Positions 11,124 through 25,600 of a DNA stretch of 64,000 bases are shown here, one piece after another. Under the pieces are notes generated by a model. That model saw nothing but the letters and a program-made list of their open reading frames with translations, was not told the origin of the DNA and did no database searches. The DNA is from Lonicera japonica. Its lineage: Eukaryota > Streptophyta > Magnoliopsida > Dipsacales > Caprifoliaceae. How positions within the stretch are numbered: the stretch's first letter is position 1; the number at the start of each line of letters is the position of its first letter. The DNA is taken from the NCBI GenBank assembly GCA_021464415.1, contig CM038464.1:55045328-55109327 (forward strand), in the 5' to 3' direction. The position numbers were made by a program, and so were the translations under genes.

Positions 11124-13691
11124 AAATTAAAGCCAAAATTAGCAGCAAACTCTAGGGTCGAAATGAGTAGATTAATATATATATAATGGACAATTAAATG
11201 TTTAGAAAAAATAACGGTGCTGATGTAGGCATCTCTTTTTTGTAGCATCATTGTACCCTCAACATTACAAATTTTAGTGGCATTCATATGACAGACACCT
11301 TATTTTAAAACAAGAGAACAGAAACTCCCTTCCAAATTAAAGTGCTTTATCACTTAGAACTCAGCAACATTTACATAATTCAGTGACGGGTTGCTGAGTT
11401 TAAATTGATAATCTAGCACTGTGTGGCTGACTACTAGGCAAATTCTCTTTTCCTCAAAAAAATTCCGTTGGTAGGTTTGGTTTTGCCTATCTGAATAGTC
11501 AGATTGAACAAAAATACCCCGATCTTCAATTCAGCCCGGTGGTGGGGTGAGTTTACTGAATGCATTATAGGAACGTTAATTTCCATCGTCGGTAAAACTA
11601 AAATATGAAAATCTTATACAAACTTTCAAAAATATTCTTCTCATCTAAAATAAGAAAACTTTGACTTCACCCCATCATATTTTTTATCGAAAACATTCAA
11701 CTCACTCCATTATTACAGACAAAGCAAATAACATCCAATATAATAATGTGAAATCCATCTTCAATCCAATAGATTGTTGAGATTGCAAAAAGTTGGAGAA
11801 ATATATATATATATATAGCTAGTTTAATTACCAAAAATGGAACAATTTGCTGACCATAAATATAACAAAAGAGAAAGGAAATTAAACAAAACACCGAGGA
11901 AACAAGTATAGTTCTGAAAAATATAACAAAAGAGAGATCGAGTTTTTCTTACCAGTTAATTTGGCTGCTTAATAATTTACGCTTCGAAGGTACAATCCAT
12001 TTAAGCATTTTAATGAAATATATAACCCAATAAATCTAGTTGGAGTACTGCTCCGAAGAAAGAAGAAAATGAAAGAGGGAAAGATATATATATAGATGAT
12101 AAGATAAATTAGTGACGATTTTTTCAAAGTATAAAAAGCAGGGTGAGAAGAAAGGGTTTTACGCTATTTTTGAAGTTAAGATTGATATAATTTTATTTTT
12201 TGATGGAGTGAAAAAACAGATTATGTGAATGTATTTAAAAACAGATTATTTTTAAATTATGTGAATGTATTTAAAAACCGAACATTTTTAATTTGAATTA
12301 CGAATTTAGACGTGTCAAACTGTGTGTATATATATGCACATCAAATTGCGTACAATTTTTTGAACAAAATAATATGTTACCTACATAATTTGGTTGTCCT
12401 TGGACCCTTTGCAATGAATTTAGGTGACAAAGCATAAAATAAAAACAAAGAAGTTCATCAATCTTGGGTTTTGAGAGAAAAAAATAAAGAAATAAAAATG
12501 AGAAAGGCTATGGTAGATATAAATTTTTGGACTTAAGCGGGGCCTCTCCGAAAATGGGCCCATACACATATATATGTTCAGGGCCGACCACTGCGCTCCC
12601 AAGCTTAAGCCTACCTCAAATTTGCTACCAAGTATTGCGATGAAAAGATATTTATAAAATTAAAAAAAAATTAAGAGTGCGATCTATTACCAAAATACTT
12701 TTGACAGAACCCTAGCCTTTCTTGGGACTTACAATTTGGATCGAAGAAATAAGAGAGATAAAAAAAAATGGAAGGGAAAAAAAAGGAAAGAAAGGAAGGA
12801 AAGAGTGATTAAAAAATCACTTGTTTGAATAGATTTGTAGAGGGGAATAAAAAAGAGAGGAAAGGGGAGGGATTATCAATCCCCTATATTCCTTCCAATA
12901 TTAAAAAGATTGTAAGGAAAAAGAAAATATTTACCATCTTTCAAATTTAGTCTTAATTTATTAATAATATATTAAATCAAATTCATTTCTTTTCTTTTCT
13001 TTGTTCTATCCAAACAAATTTTTTTTTACCATTCTTTTCTTTTCCATCTTTAAATATCCAAACAACAATAAAATTAAAACCATTCATTTTTATTTTATTA
13101 CATTTTATTCTCTCTTTCTAATTAACCATTTCCTTTTCATTTCATTCCCTCAATCCAAACAGTCTGTTACAACACCCCTTAACTAACTGGGCAATTCACC
13201 CTTCATTATTTGCTCCATCTTATACAAAGGGTAATAAATAGAGCCGGGAGTTTCCCCCAAAAAAGGAAGGGGGTGGAGACTGAGCTCGAACTTGGACGCG
13301 AAAAAAAAAAAGGGAATGCTTTTAAACGAGAGCACATATGAATCCGTTATCACAAATTCAATTTTCAATGTTGGTTTTCAAATGAAGTACAAGGCCACAA
13401 ATCAAGCCACAAGGTTGTGTTGATGTGTTCTTTAACTTGAACAATCATTTTTTTTCCACATGAATCAATAATCAAAACAAGGGCACAACACTCTTTAAAT
13501 AATTGAACCCCAATCAGAGAACAACTGTACAATCTCCAGTCACAATTCCTAACCTAACCTAATCAATCCTTCCTTCTTCGCAAACCCTAAAATCTGCATT
13601 TCAAAACAAAACCAATTTCTTTCTATTCTCCTTTCTCTTCTAAATAGTTACTCTTCAGTTGATAAATATCATACCATTTTGCTCACAAAAC
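11124..13691. other. Intergenic DNA between converging genes
   Basis: No gene is supported. The stretch is AT-rich. A purine-rich block (12720-12870) is followed by a pyrimidine-rich one (12960-13140) in a loosely inverted arrangement, which could be an old foldback element without clear ends. The part next to 13691 should include the CDKC 3' UTR. Confidence 0.4.
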
Positions 13692-16600
13692 TCATTGCTG
13701 CCAACCATACTGCTGATTCCGATTACTTCCCATCGGGTTCGGACCTCTACCCGCACCCGACCCTCCATATTGACCACTTTGTGAATAACTTGGTGGACCC
13801 GCTCCATACCCTCCAGTGGCTCCTCTGGGCCCCGGAGGAGCAACACTGCTAGGTGGTCCCCGGCCTTGTGGTGGATATGGCCCACCGCTAAAGCCACCAC
13901 CTTGACCGGCACGATCAGGATAATAGCCACTGCTAGGGTTACCACTTGGAGGGTACCTATTGGTCCCTCCAGGAGGACCACGAGGCTTTCCATACTGGTG
14001 ATGGGTAGGACCAGTAGAGAGTGGAGGCTGGGAATTGCTGACCAGGTGGTTAGGGCCAGCCCACTGTGGTGCATGAGGTTGGCCCGTTTGTTGGATAGGA
14101 GGGAGGCGGGCATGCTGCTGTGGGTGCTGCAGCTTCTGTCTCTTGGCTAGTTCTTCGTTTTGTCGTTGTTGTTGTCTCTTCTTCTTTGTTTGGAACTCGT
14201 GCGAGGATTCATATTTAGGCAAACTGTGTGATCAAGAACAATAATAAGACTGTCATTGACACAGTGCTAGCCGTTTGGAAATTAGTATGTTAATAGAGAA
14301 GTTAAATGAAAACTCAATTAGAAGACCACGTCTGTAACAATGCAGCTTCTCACCTGAAAAGGCTATTCCAAGTTATTAATTGGCTCCTTAAGCCCGCAAA
14401 TAAAGCCAGGGCTTCCTCCATACACTTAATGAGGGATACGTGGGTTGTGACAAACTATATACCCTGCGCTCCTCCAACTCACGTTAAAGCCCGAACGACC
14501 TCGTCAGGCTGGGGTCACAAACAAACAACCTGGACTAGTCAGAGACAACCAACCTTGACTAGTCAGCCGCCCAAACACAACCATGCATCCACATGGCAGT
14601 GGGCGTGGGTCCGCACTATTACCATATGTAACACACCGGGTTCTCACCAAAAATGGCCAGTGCAAGTTATTATTTAGGTTCATTGGACCCACATCTAAGC
14701 TAAGGACTTCCCCATTACACTATTAAAGTAGGATATGTGGGTTATGATAATGTATTAAATAAGGAGGGATTAAAGGATTGTCTACGACTATGGGAAACCG
14801 CAATTCTGTTTGCGCAACTTTGTTGGAGGGTATTTAATATTAGTGAAATGATTTCTATATGCAAGTGAATAACATCGTCTCAATATTCATTTAACGCTGC
14901 ATATTACGAAGTTAAATGGATGCAAGGACATACCTTTTGGGATCGCATGGCAAGGGGTCGGTCCAGAAATATTCAGCATCAAGCGCATCCTTTGCAGATA
15001 TTCTCTACTCAAATTGAGATGAACGGGGGAGAAAAATAAAATAAAAATCACTGATTAGTACAAGTTTTGGACTCGAAAGGAGAGTAAAGGTGCACAAGTA
15101 ATACCAGAAGTAGATTGTAAAACATAAAGATGAAACACAATCAGTGAATAGTTTTCCCTCCGTCTCAAAAATGGTAGTCCCACTTTCTTTTCTGGTACAT
15201 CTCAAGTTGATAAATATGTTTCTGTTTTGGGACATAATAAATATTCCAAATCTCACACTAGAAAACACGTATTCTTAACCATTGATTAGGCTGAAAATTA
15301 GGGTTTTCTTAGAAAGTACTGAAGTGAAAGTGAACATTGCATAATGCTCTTAAAACCCATGGATCTACCCAAAAAATGAAAAGGAGATATCCCTTCTCTA
15401 GGGAAACCTAATAAAATAGTCGACAAACGCATACTTTGAGCTTGGTCTTGTTTTTGTAGAGAATATCATCAGTGCCCTTGTTAAAATTACCAGCAAGGAA
15501 GAAGGTAAGAGGCAAAATATTAATATTTAGTATCCTTAGAAGTTAAAAAATTTAGTACCTAGTATTTTTCTAGAGAATATCATAAACTATTAGCAAGTTT
15601 TTGCTCACGAAAAGCAATGATAACTTAATAATTGCGACTTTTAGTACCTAATGATATTCAAATCAAGTATTTACATGGACTGTATATAAAACACACTGCA
15701 AAAAACTCAAACCTTTATTTAATATACGCTTCAGTTACAGAGATTTAAAACTCTACACAGTGATTTATTGGCAGGTGGTCGAAAATCTAGTCTGTGCAGA
15801 TAACCATTACGGTCCTTCTCCTTGGCAGAACATCAGACGTGTTCAACTGTTCACCTTTTGGACCGCTATGAGACACAATAAAGCCTTTATTTTTATATAA
15901 AAACAATCTTTCAATATAACTCTAGAAAGGGAGCGAGAAGAGTACAAGGAAGAATTCAACAATGCTCAAAAATAGGATTTACTAGTGTAATAACCACTTC
16001 CTTCTATCCCTCTTAACCTGCACTCCACAAGCGTAAGCCCCTCCAAAATATTGAACAAAGACGAAAGTTCCAGAATTCTCTCATCCTTTAAGTTTGTAGA
16101 ATGATCAAATTCCAAGATGCTGCAAAAGTTAAGATAGTCCAAGAAAGATTCGGAAGCAATGGATGCATTACGATTTTAACATAACATAGTGGCCCGTAGC
16201 GATTGTTTTTCAAGAGGGACTTGCTAAAAGCACTCTATTCTTTAGGATTAGATTACCAACTCCTAACACCACCCCTCCCCACAATATTGCATTTGACACA
16301 AACACACAACTCACTTTTATCAAGTGCTCTTTCTTATTCTCATCCAAAACCTCCCAAAGGAATACCCTCATTCTTTTCTCTATTAAGTTAGTCACTTTGT
16401 CCAGATTTGTAAGGGTAGACAAAAGATATACTGGAATGCTACTTAAAGACTGATTGAATTACCGTGTACCCCCCACCTCTTCTCGACCAACAACCTTTTG
16501 TCCACCCATCGACCTGATTTCATTTAACATTTGTTTTGATAAGTAACTAGATTTTATTGCAGCAAAACAATAAAATATACAATACAGAGCAGCTAAAGCC

Positions 16601-19600
16601 CAATGGATGAGGAATCCATTGAGACTAAAAGCAAGAACCAATTACAAAAGGCCAAGTACAAGAGACCCTAGTCACAGAAACAAAACCTACGATAAAAAGC
16701 TATCACAACTCAGACCAAACAAAAACTATCCACATAATCAAAAATATTTAACGCTCTAGCCCATAGCCCAGCTAGGAAAATACAATGATTCTACAATTCC
16801 CCGGAGAATTATATCTATCCTCAAAGACTCTTCTGTTTCTTCTCTAGCCAAACTGTCCACGCTAGTGCCATCAGCAGAAGCCTTCTGTTTCTCTCCTGCA
16901 CTTCTCACTGAAACCCCAAAATCTTCGCTTCTCCATATTTATCTTCAACACCAAAAATGAGCAAGATGCTTAGATTACCTTCTGAACTTTAAAACTTCCC
17001 TCTCCACGATTAAATTATGGTGTCAACAACAAATAGATGGTGTGAAACTACCACCTCATCGCTTCCGAATACAATCCTACCACTTCATCTCTTCCTAATA
17101 TCCACACAAAAATTAAACAAAAATGGTGACGAACGATCAACTTGCCTAATTCCCATGAAGCCTTGATTTTACCTCTTGGATTTCCATTTTAAACCGCCAA
17201 AAGATTAGAGGAATTAATGCAACCAAAATCCATTATCTCCTTAGATCCTTTCTTTAACATAACAAATCCAGGATATACCATTCTATGTGGTAACGTGCTT
17301 TCTCGAAAATCAATCTTGAACATCATACGTCTCTTCTTTGTCACCCTATATTCCTCCACCATTTCATTTACGATTAGCATCAATTCAAAATTGTATAGCC
17401 CTAACAAAAGCTCCTTGAGTTATGTCAACTATACTCCCTAACACCTTTTTAGTCGACCTGAGAAGACCTTGGCCAAATCTTACATAAACTAGTCATCAAG
17501 CTATTGGGTCAAAATTCTAAAATCCTTAATTCTCTCCGGCCTATTTCCTCAGGTATCAACAAATACCTTACTAACACATGCATTCACAATTTCATTTCCA
17601 AAAACTTTGCCAAAGAAACTAATTAGATCTCCTAGTCATCTCCCAACATTCTTGAAACACCTCAAGTAAAGCCATCTAATAGCGGAAATCTATCACCATT
17701 GCACTCAAAAGACACTTTCTTCAACTCTTATTCTACAAAAGGTTGTTCCAATCACATTGCCTCTTTTATCGTCATTAGATAAACAAAAGTATGTTTAGTA
17801 GGGCTGTAAAATGAACCAAGCTACTCGAGCTTGATTAGTAATTGTATGTTAGGGGCTCGTTCAAAATTCGCTTGTGGGATAAATGAACCATTGGATCTAA
17901 TCTGAAGCTTGTTATGCTTTGCGCTCCGCTTGATGAACTCCCGTAAAAAATACTATAATGCTAGCTTGGCTTTGTTTCAGGCTTGTTTGAGCGTGGCTCA
18001 ATAGCTAAACAAGTCAAGCTTGAGAACACTCTTTAAGTCAGTAGCCTTTATAAACCAAGTTCCACTCTTTTGCAGCCTTAACATATATACAAGTATATAT
18101 ATTAAATGTTTCCTCTTTTTGAGAAAATAAATTTATATTATACTATCCAAGAAACAATGAAAAAATATTAGTAACTATTTTCCTACTAGCATGTAAAATT
18201 TGCTTTTCCACAAATAGGATTTATTTATTTAAAGTTTAATTTTTGTGGCATGACAAGGATTTTTAAATTATTGGTAGGTTTAACCATCTCCTAGCAAAAA
18301 GAGTAATTTTGAACAATGGAGTTAGATTTACTTTAGGGGAAAAACACAATTTATGATTAGTAATATAACTATTGATAATGTGTTATACTGGTAAAAATAA
18401 TTTTACTAATAATAAGATAAAAAATATTTTTATAAAGTTTTAAACTTAGGGTAGAATCATTGTGAATGAAATAGGAGGACAATCTTCCAATCATGCTTGA
18501 CTCTGTAAGCTACATAAGTCTTCCAATTTCCAAACTTAGAAGAGTGATAAAGTCATTCAACAAAAAAAATATATATAGCAGTTGACTGAGTACGTTATAA
18601 AAATTTCAATATGGGCAGGCCTAGTGTAATCATTTAAACCATAAAGAATATAAGGACATCCACCTTGCGGAAGGTAAGCCTAATTTACCCAAAAACATAA
18701 TTAGAAAGCCTAGAGTCAAATATAAAATGCTGTAAAGACAAGCTACAAATAGAGTCTACTAACTGAATATTTAGGTTGCGTTTGATTAAAAAAAGTTGGA
18801 AAATGATTGAAAACACTGCTAATTTTTTATGAGAAGTTGGAAAAAAGAGACAAGTGATTTGGTGAAATATTATATTACATTTTGGGTTTTCCATGGAATA
18901 AAATTATGTAGGCTCCAAATCACTCATCTCTTTTTCCAACTTTTCATAAAAATTAGTTATGTTTTCAATCATTCTCCAACTTCTATCAAACGGACACATA
19001 GTTACTGAAATTAGGTATCACTGGATAAAGTGATACCTGAGACGGATCAAGGGTCAGCATTTTCTCCAGTAACTCGAGGGCATGGCGGTCAAAACTGTAA
19101 AGCATAGTGAGTATTAGAATAATAAAACTTCTTGCCCTAAGATGTGGGAATAAAAATGTATCAAAATCTACAAAATTGTACTGTTTGCTTAACTGTCTGA
19201 AAAGATCCCTGACTCGCCGCTTCATTGGTCTCGATGGTTTGAACTTATTATACCAGGGAGTTTTGGAAACGCCAGGCCAGTTAATCTCGTCAGGAGTTCC
19301 ACAGAGTTCATATATCTTGTTCAATTGTTCGGGCTACAAATGGTTGACAAATAAAAAACAATAAGAATAATAATAATCAATAATCACACGTTATTCTAGC
19401 ATTTAAGCTAGTAACAAATATATGTATGCAAATGACTACATACATAAGTCTGTATTAAGATTTATGTCTGTTTATATACATTTAAATAAGCTGATTATTC
19501 TTCTTTTCCATGTACATTCCTTCATTACTATCAAGCCTTTAACTCACTTTTATCACTAGAAAACATCTTTTGAATTCTAAAAGTGCAGGAGGAAGAGGAA

Positions 19601-22600
19601 GAAGAAGAAGAGGAGGAAAAATGAAATAAATAAATAAATAAAGCATGGTCTTGTACTAATAATTATGTTTTTTTGCACATCAAATTGTTGTATCTCAACG
19701 TGTTAGAATGTGTTCAATAGCATAATTGAAAACTCAATACTGTACCCTCTTCTCATATAACTCGATGAACCATTTCTGTTCCCCCAATATTTTCCGTAAG
19801 TATTTCTGTTAAACACTAATATCCAAACTTGTTTTGATAAATTTAATCCTAACAGGTGAAATTCACATCCAGAGTAAAGCCTAGACCATCAATTACCCCA
19901 GATGGCAAGCATAAACAATGAGTTTAGCATTGACTTAAACAACAAATATCAGCCTAAAGAACAAAAAAATATAAGGGCCCATTTGGCTGTCCTCTAATCT
20001 ATGAATTGGGCCATTCAAAATTAATTAATTGATCAATTATCTCATTAATTAGTGTTTTTTAGAAAAAAAAATAAACTAATAGAAAAGGTTATAAAGTTAA
20101 TTTAATTTTTAAGACGTTAAAAACAAAAACATAAAGACTTAGTTGGAACTACAATAATTTACAACTATCATACAAGTTTGTGAGGAACAAATCACACCAG
20201 TGTTCTAAAAATCGGGCCTAGGCGGAAATCGGTACCTCGCCGCCCGGCCTAGGGCTAATCCTTTGTGCTTAGCGCTAGGCGCCAATTAGGCGGACTAGGA
20301 GCCCATTAGGCGGGCTAGGCCATTTTTCCCCCTTTTTTTCCTTCAAAACAATGTAGTTTCATGTTAAAAAAAAAACATGTTTATTAGCTAGCCCTCTTTC
20401 AGTTGACCTAACTCCGTTCTCCACATCCTCCTCCTCTCAGTCTCCTATCTCCATCTCCTCTCCTCTCCTCTCAGGCTGTATTTTGGAATGTTCACTTGGG
20501 TTTGATTGTTTGAACTTGTTTATTTTGTTGAAATGCATGTTTTATTGGCCGGATGTTGGAAAATTAATGTTCATTTGAAAGGTATATTATGTTATTTAAA
20601 ATAATATTTTTAATAAAAAATCGTTTGACCAATTAATCCCCTAGGCGCTAGGCCCCCCCTCGCCGACCAAGGAATGCCTAGCGATTTTTAGAACAAAGAA
20701 TCACACTACACAATTTTTTGTTAAAATGACAACTTCAGAATTTTGTCAATTTAAAGTGAAGTAATTTATAAATTGGACAATCTATGCATCCGAATTAGCA
20801 CTAAAGAAAATTGCCTAACCTCATTTTTCCCAGGTAAGATTGGTTTCCCTTGCAAAAGCTCCGCAAATATACAACCAACGGACCACATATCAACAGACGG
20901 ACCATACTTTGTAGCCCCAAGCAGCAACTCTGGAGGTCTGCTCAAACCATATCAACTTGAATCAAGTGACTGAAAAGTGGGGCCATAGTCTTGGAAAGCT
21001 GGACCATTAGGAGGTTCACAGTTATGGGTAGTAGCTATTTAAACCTATGAGTAAACCACACATATGGCCCCCTAAACTATGGTCAAAGTTTCAAAAGGAC
21101 CCGTGAACTTAAAGTCATGTCAATTAAACCCTTAAACTATCTCACGGATTTCATTTTGCCCCTATTATCCATTTTGGAGGCTAACGTTAACAAAAAATTG
21201 GTCATGTGAAGGGTTTTTTGATCCAGTTACTAAGACTAACATTTCCCTACACGGAGAGCAAAAAACAAATGAAGAAAAAGCACAAGAGAAAGCAAAAAAG
21301 TGAAGAAAAATCACAAGAGTTGCCAAGAAGAAGAAAAAGTAAATAAATTTCTCTTTCTTGTGTTCTTTTTTTGCTCTCCAATGGAGAGAAATGTCGGTTT
21401 TCAGTAGTTGAACCAAGATACCCTAAAAAATGGCCAAGTGTGCTGCACATGACCATTTTACGTCAATTTTAGCCTTCAAAATGGATGGAAAGGGCAAAAT
21501 GAAACACAGGAGATACTTTAGGGGCTCAATGGGCACAATTTTTAGATGGGGGAATTTTGGAATTCTAGCTATAGTTTAGGACTTTAGGGGGCATATGCCT
21601 AATTTACTCTAGACCAATCAATCCAATCATGGTCCAAAATTTACCTATACCACAATGTAATAACACGGTTTGTGAGATTTCCATTGTGGTCACTAGAAAA
21701 TGACCGAGCTAGTCCAAAATCCGCAAGCTTTAGATTTCCCTCATTATCAATGAGAAGATTAGATCCTGCAGTAACAGGTGTCAATTAGTACCACACAGAT
21801 ATAGCTCAAATTGCAGTATCTAAAATTGAAATAAGAAAAAATTAAAAATTAATATCTGGCATTGACCTTTAATGTCCCGGTGAAGTACTTGATTGACATG
21901 ACAGTAATGAAGCCCTGTCAGTAGTTGCTTCATATAACACTGGAGAGAAATATTAATAGGCACTTGTTAATTATTGGATGATAATTCATAATTACAAAAT
22001 AGATTAATTTTCCTTTTTTTAGCCATCTAGGCCTATGAAACCTTGATCTGGGGAATAGTAAATCTCAGTCCTGGACGATCAGCAAGGCCTGTTAAGTCAT
22101 GGTCCATGTACTCAAAAACCATGTAAATGTGTCCCTTGTACTTATTATTGCTATCTGCACACACACGTAGATTTAGGAATTAAAAAAAAATGTAAGCATG
22201 ATACTCTTACAATTCAAATCATTTAAACGGTAATTAACTGAAATATTATTTTCCTTGATAAGTGATAATCAGCAAAAATATCTTAAAAACTAAACAATGC
22301 AAAATGTATAGTCACCTGCTCTTATTGGCTCATCCGCCTCAGGACCTTGAAGAGAAAATATCGGGAAAAAAATGATTTATAACCAAAATAAATCAAGTAG
22401 ACTAAATGGGAAATAGTAGCTTTATGTATCTAGGGAAAAAAGTACCTTGAGAGGTCACAATCTCCTTTAACTTAATGACATTTTCATGCTGCAGCTTCTT
22501 TAGAATTTTAATTTCCCGAATGGCGGTTATGGGAAACTGCATAACAAATAAAAATTGTTAAAACAATTTGTTAAGGAATGTGCCCTGCTGATTGATAGAT

Positions 22601-25600
22601 TTTCACACAGTATTATCTACTAAATCAATCTAACTATGGAAAGAAGAATACCCCTTCTTTTTCATTGTCCATGCGTATCTTCTTTAAAGCCACGATTTCC
22701 CCAGTTTTTATTTCTCTGGCCATATATACTTGACTGGAAAATGAAAATAAAAAAAAAACATTAGAATAGACTAACAACACAGCACAAAAAAGGAGAGATG
22801 TGAATCCTTGAACAACAATTACAAATCAATACTTCCTGTCCAAATGAATAAAGCTAAAAAGAATCAAGAACCCAGTTAAGGAAGATTGTAGAAATTCCAA
22901 TTACGAAGGGAGTATCGGTTGGTTATGGATATAATGACAGTAGACGTAACTGTAGGAATTGCCCCACAGACTATGCTGTGGTTGTAAGGGATTGTCCCTG
23001 AGATTTTCCCGCGTTTATTTCATTTATATACATTTCAGATAAGGTAAAGCTTTAATCGAGGTAATAAAGTCAATCAAGAATCCCTCCATTTAGATGACTT
23101 AGTTAGCAACGTAAAATTTGTTGTATTTCACATTGGTGAATGCAAAAAATAACTCTTTATAATCACACTCTGTTGTCAACATGATATTCGATCAAAAAAC
23201 TTTAGCCAAGTCCTTCATCTCTCTCTAGACTCTAAACATAACCTACCCAACCTTCTTCCCCACTCATCCTTCCTTCTCTAACTATTGGGCACCTAAAGAG
23301 AGGGCATAATCTAGTTACAACCTCAACTCTCTCTCTCTCTCCCCCCCCTTCCTCTAACCAACCCTCTTCCTCACTCATCCTTTCTTCTCTAACTAATGGG
23401 CACCTAAAGAAAGGGCATATTCTAGTTACAACCTCTGTGTGTGTGTGTGTCTCTCTCTCTCTGTCCTTGACAGAGTTGGATCTTTGCTCTCTCTGACATC
23501 TCTTACTGTATCATGAAATTACCAAAGTTAGTAGCATAAGATTTTCATGTCTTACATGGATCTCAATTTCCTTCTACTTTATAATCCATCCATAGACTTA
23601 CTTTTGCTCTAAATTACAATAACCTTTTATCCAAATCATTGGGTGTTTTGTGATCTAAAGATGACAAGGGTGACTAGTGGGACCATCTCACTAACCCACT
23701 CCGGCTTTTCACACCACTGCTCACCCTATCAGTGGCATTGTAGACTCAAATAATATTCCTCAAACAATTTTGCAAGCATTTAATCCATTCATTACATGTT
23801 TTTTCTTGACTCCTTTTGAATTGGTCCATTGTGATGTTTGAGGTTCAAATAGAACTATTGGTTGAATTCATTCTCGTGTCAACTATCCAGTACTCATTAC
23901 TTTATTTGTTTATTGATGACCATTCTCGTTTGACTTGATTATATGCACTTAAAGATCGGTGGTTGGTGTGGAGTATTTTATGTGTTTAAATGCGGACCGT
24001 ACTGGTACGTCGAACGATTATAGGAGTGTAGCACGTTAGGGGTAGGCTATTTGGATCGCTTAATCGGAATCAAGTACGTTCATACCTACGAGTATATTAC
24101 ACATAAAAAGAAAACTGTTCTAATATCAAAGCTTCTAAACTTTTAATGATTTAATAGTACTAAACATGATGGTGAATATAAGGGGAGCTTGGTGTAAGAG
24201 GCGGAGAATTATGATATGATTTACTTTTATGTAAGTAAAGTCCATTAACGAAAAATAGACTTCTTCAAAATCAATCTTTTCTCTTCTTCTACTTCTTCTT
24301 TTTTTTTTCGAGTTTTAGATCCTAGACTTCTTTATGAATTTTTTTTTAATTGGGTGTGGTAACTCGCTCCATTATTTTATTTTTTTTATAAGAAACAAAA
24401 TTCATTGCAACAAAGAAAGAGAATGTACAAAGGAGCCAAAAAAAAAAACCAATGGATGAGGAATCCATTGAGACTAAACCAACTACCACCTGCTAACAAC
24501 CACAGTAACAACAGACCCTGGGCACAAAAACAAATCCTAATAAAAAAAGTTATCACAGTCTAGGCCAAACAAGAAACAATCAACAGAGTTAAAAATATTC
24601 AATGCTCTAGCCCATAGCCCAACTAGGAAAATACTGTGATTCAACACTTCGTCCGGGGAGCCATATCTATCATCAAACACTCTTATGTTTCTCTCTAGCC
24701 AGACTGACCATGCTACTGCCATCAACAGGAGCCTCCAAATGCACCTCGATCTTCTTCCAGAATGCTTAAAAGACCATTTAATAGCCATGGTCTCGGCCCA
24801 TTTCCGAGGAAGAACACCCACTAAACCAAACAAATTAAACAATCTACTTCATAGAACTTGAGTGAATTTGCAATGGAGCAAAATATGATTAATGTCCTCT
24901 CCATGATTCTTACAGAGAACACACCAGGAAGGAGACAAACACACATAAGGCCTCCACTTTTGGAGTAAGTCACATGTATTCACTCTACCCAATAAAGCAA
25001 GCCAAGCAAACACCTTAATCATAGATGGAACACCACGCTTCCAGATGAAGTTAAATTGTGGGAAAAGGACTATATCTTGCAGACTAGATAGGAAGTCAAA
25101 GAAAGATTTACAAGAAAACTCCCCGGAATGATGAACGGTCCAAAACCTTTTGTCTGACATATTTTGGTTGAGGCTGACGTCAAGTAAAAGGTGAAGCAAC
25201 GATAAGTATTCCAACAATTCCCTATCATTGAAGTTTCTAAAGAAGCTAAGATCCCAGGAGAAAATGTTGTCCGAAGACCAAGAAACAGCGGAATGAATTT
25301 TCATGTTGCGCCGTTGCGGTTATTTGAGAGATGGAAAATTCTGGGGAAAGACGCTTTCAAAGGACAAGCCCCAATCCATGTGTCTTCCCAAAATCGAATT
25401 GAATCCCCTTTCCCCACCACGAGCCTAATGTTTTGCACAAAAGAACTCCATACTTTTGCAATTGATTTCCAAGGAGAACGGAGAGAGCATTTGACATCAA
25501 TGCTGGCATCCCACCCATTAGTGTGGAGACCATATTTACTCTCAATAATTTCATGCCAAAGTGATTCTTTTTCACGTGGAAATCTCCATAGCCATTTTCC

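Noticed and set aside
13655..14150. Other long frames overlapping the CDKC tail, on both strands
   Set aside because: They are out-of-frame readings of the GC-richer, repetitive Gly/Pro/Gln coding exon.
19107..19364. Plus-strand frame across CDKC exon 9
   Set aside because: It is the antisense of a well-supported kinase exon and shows no motif.
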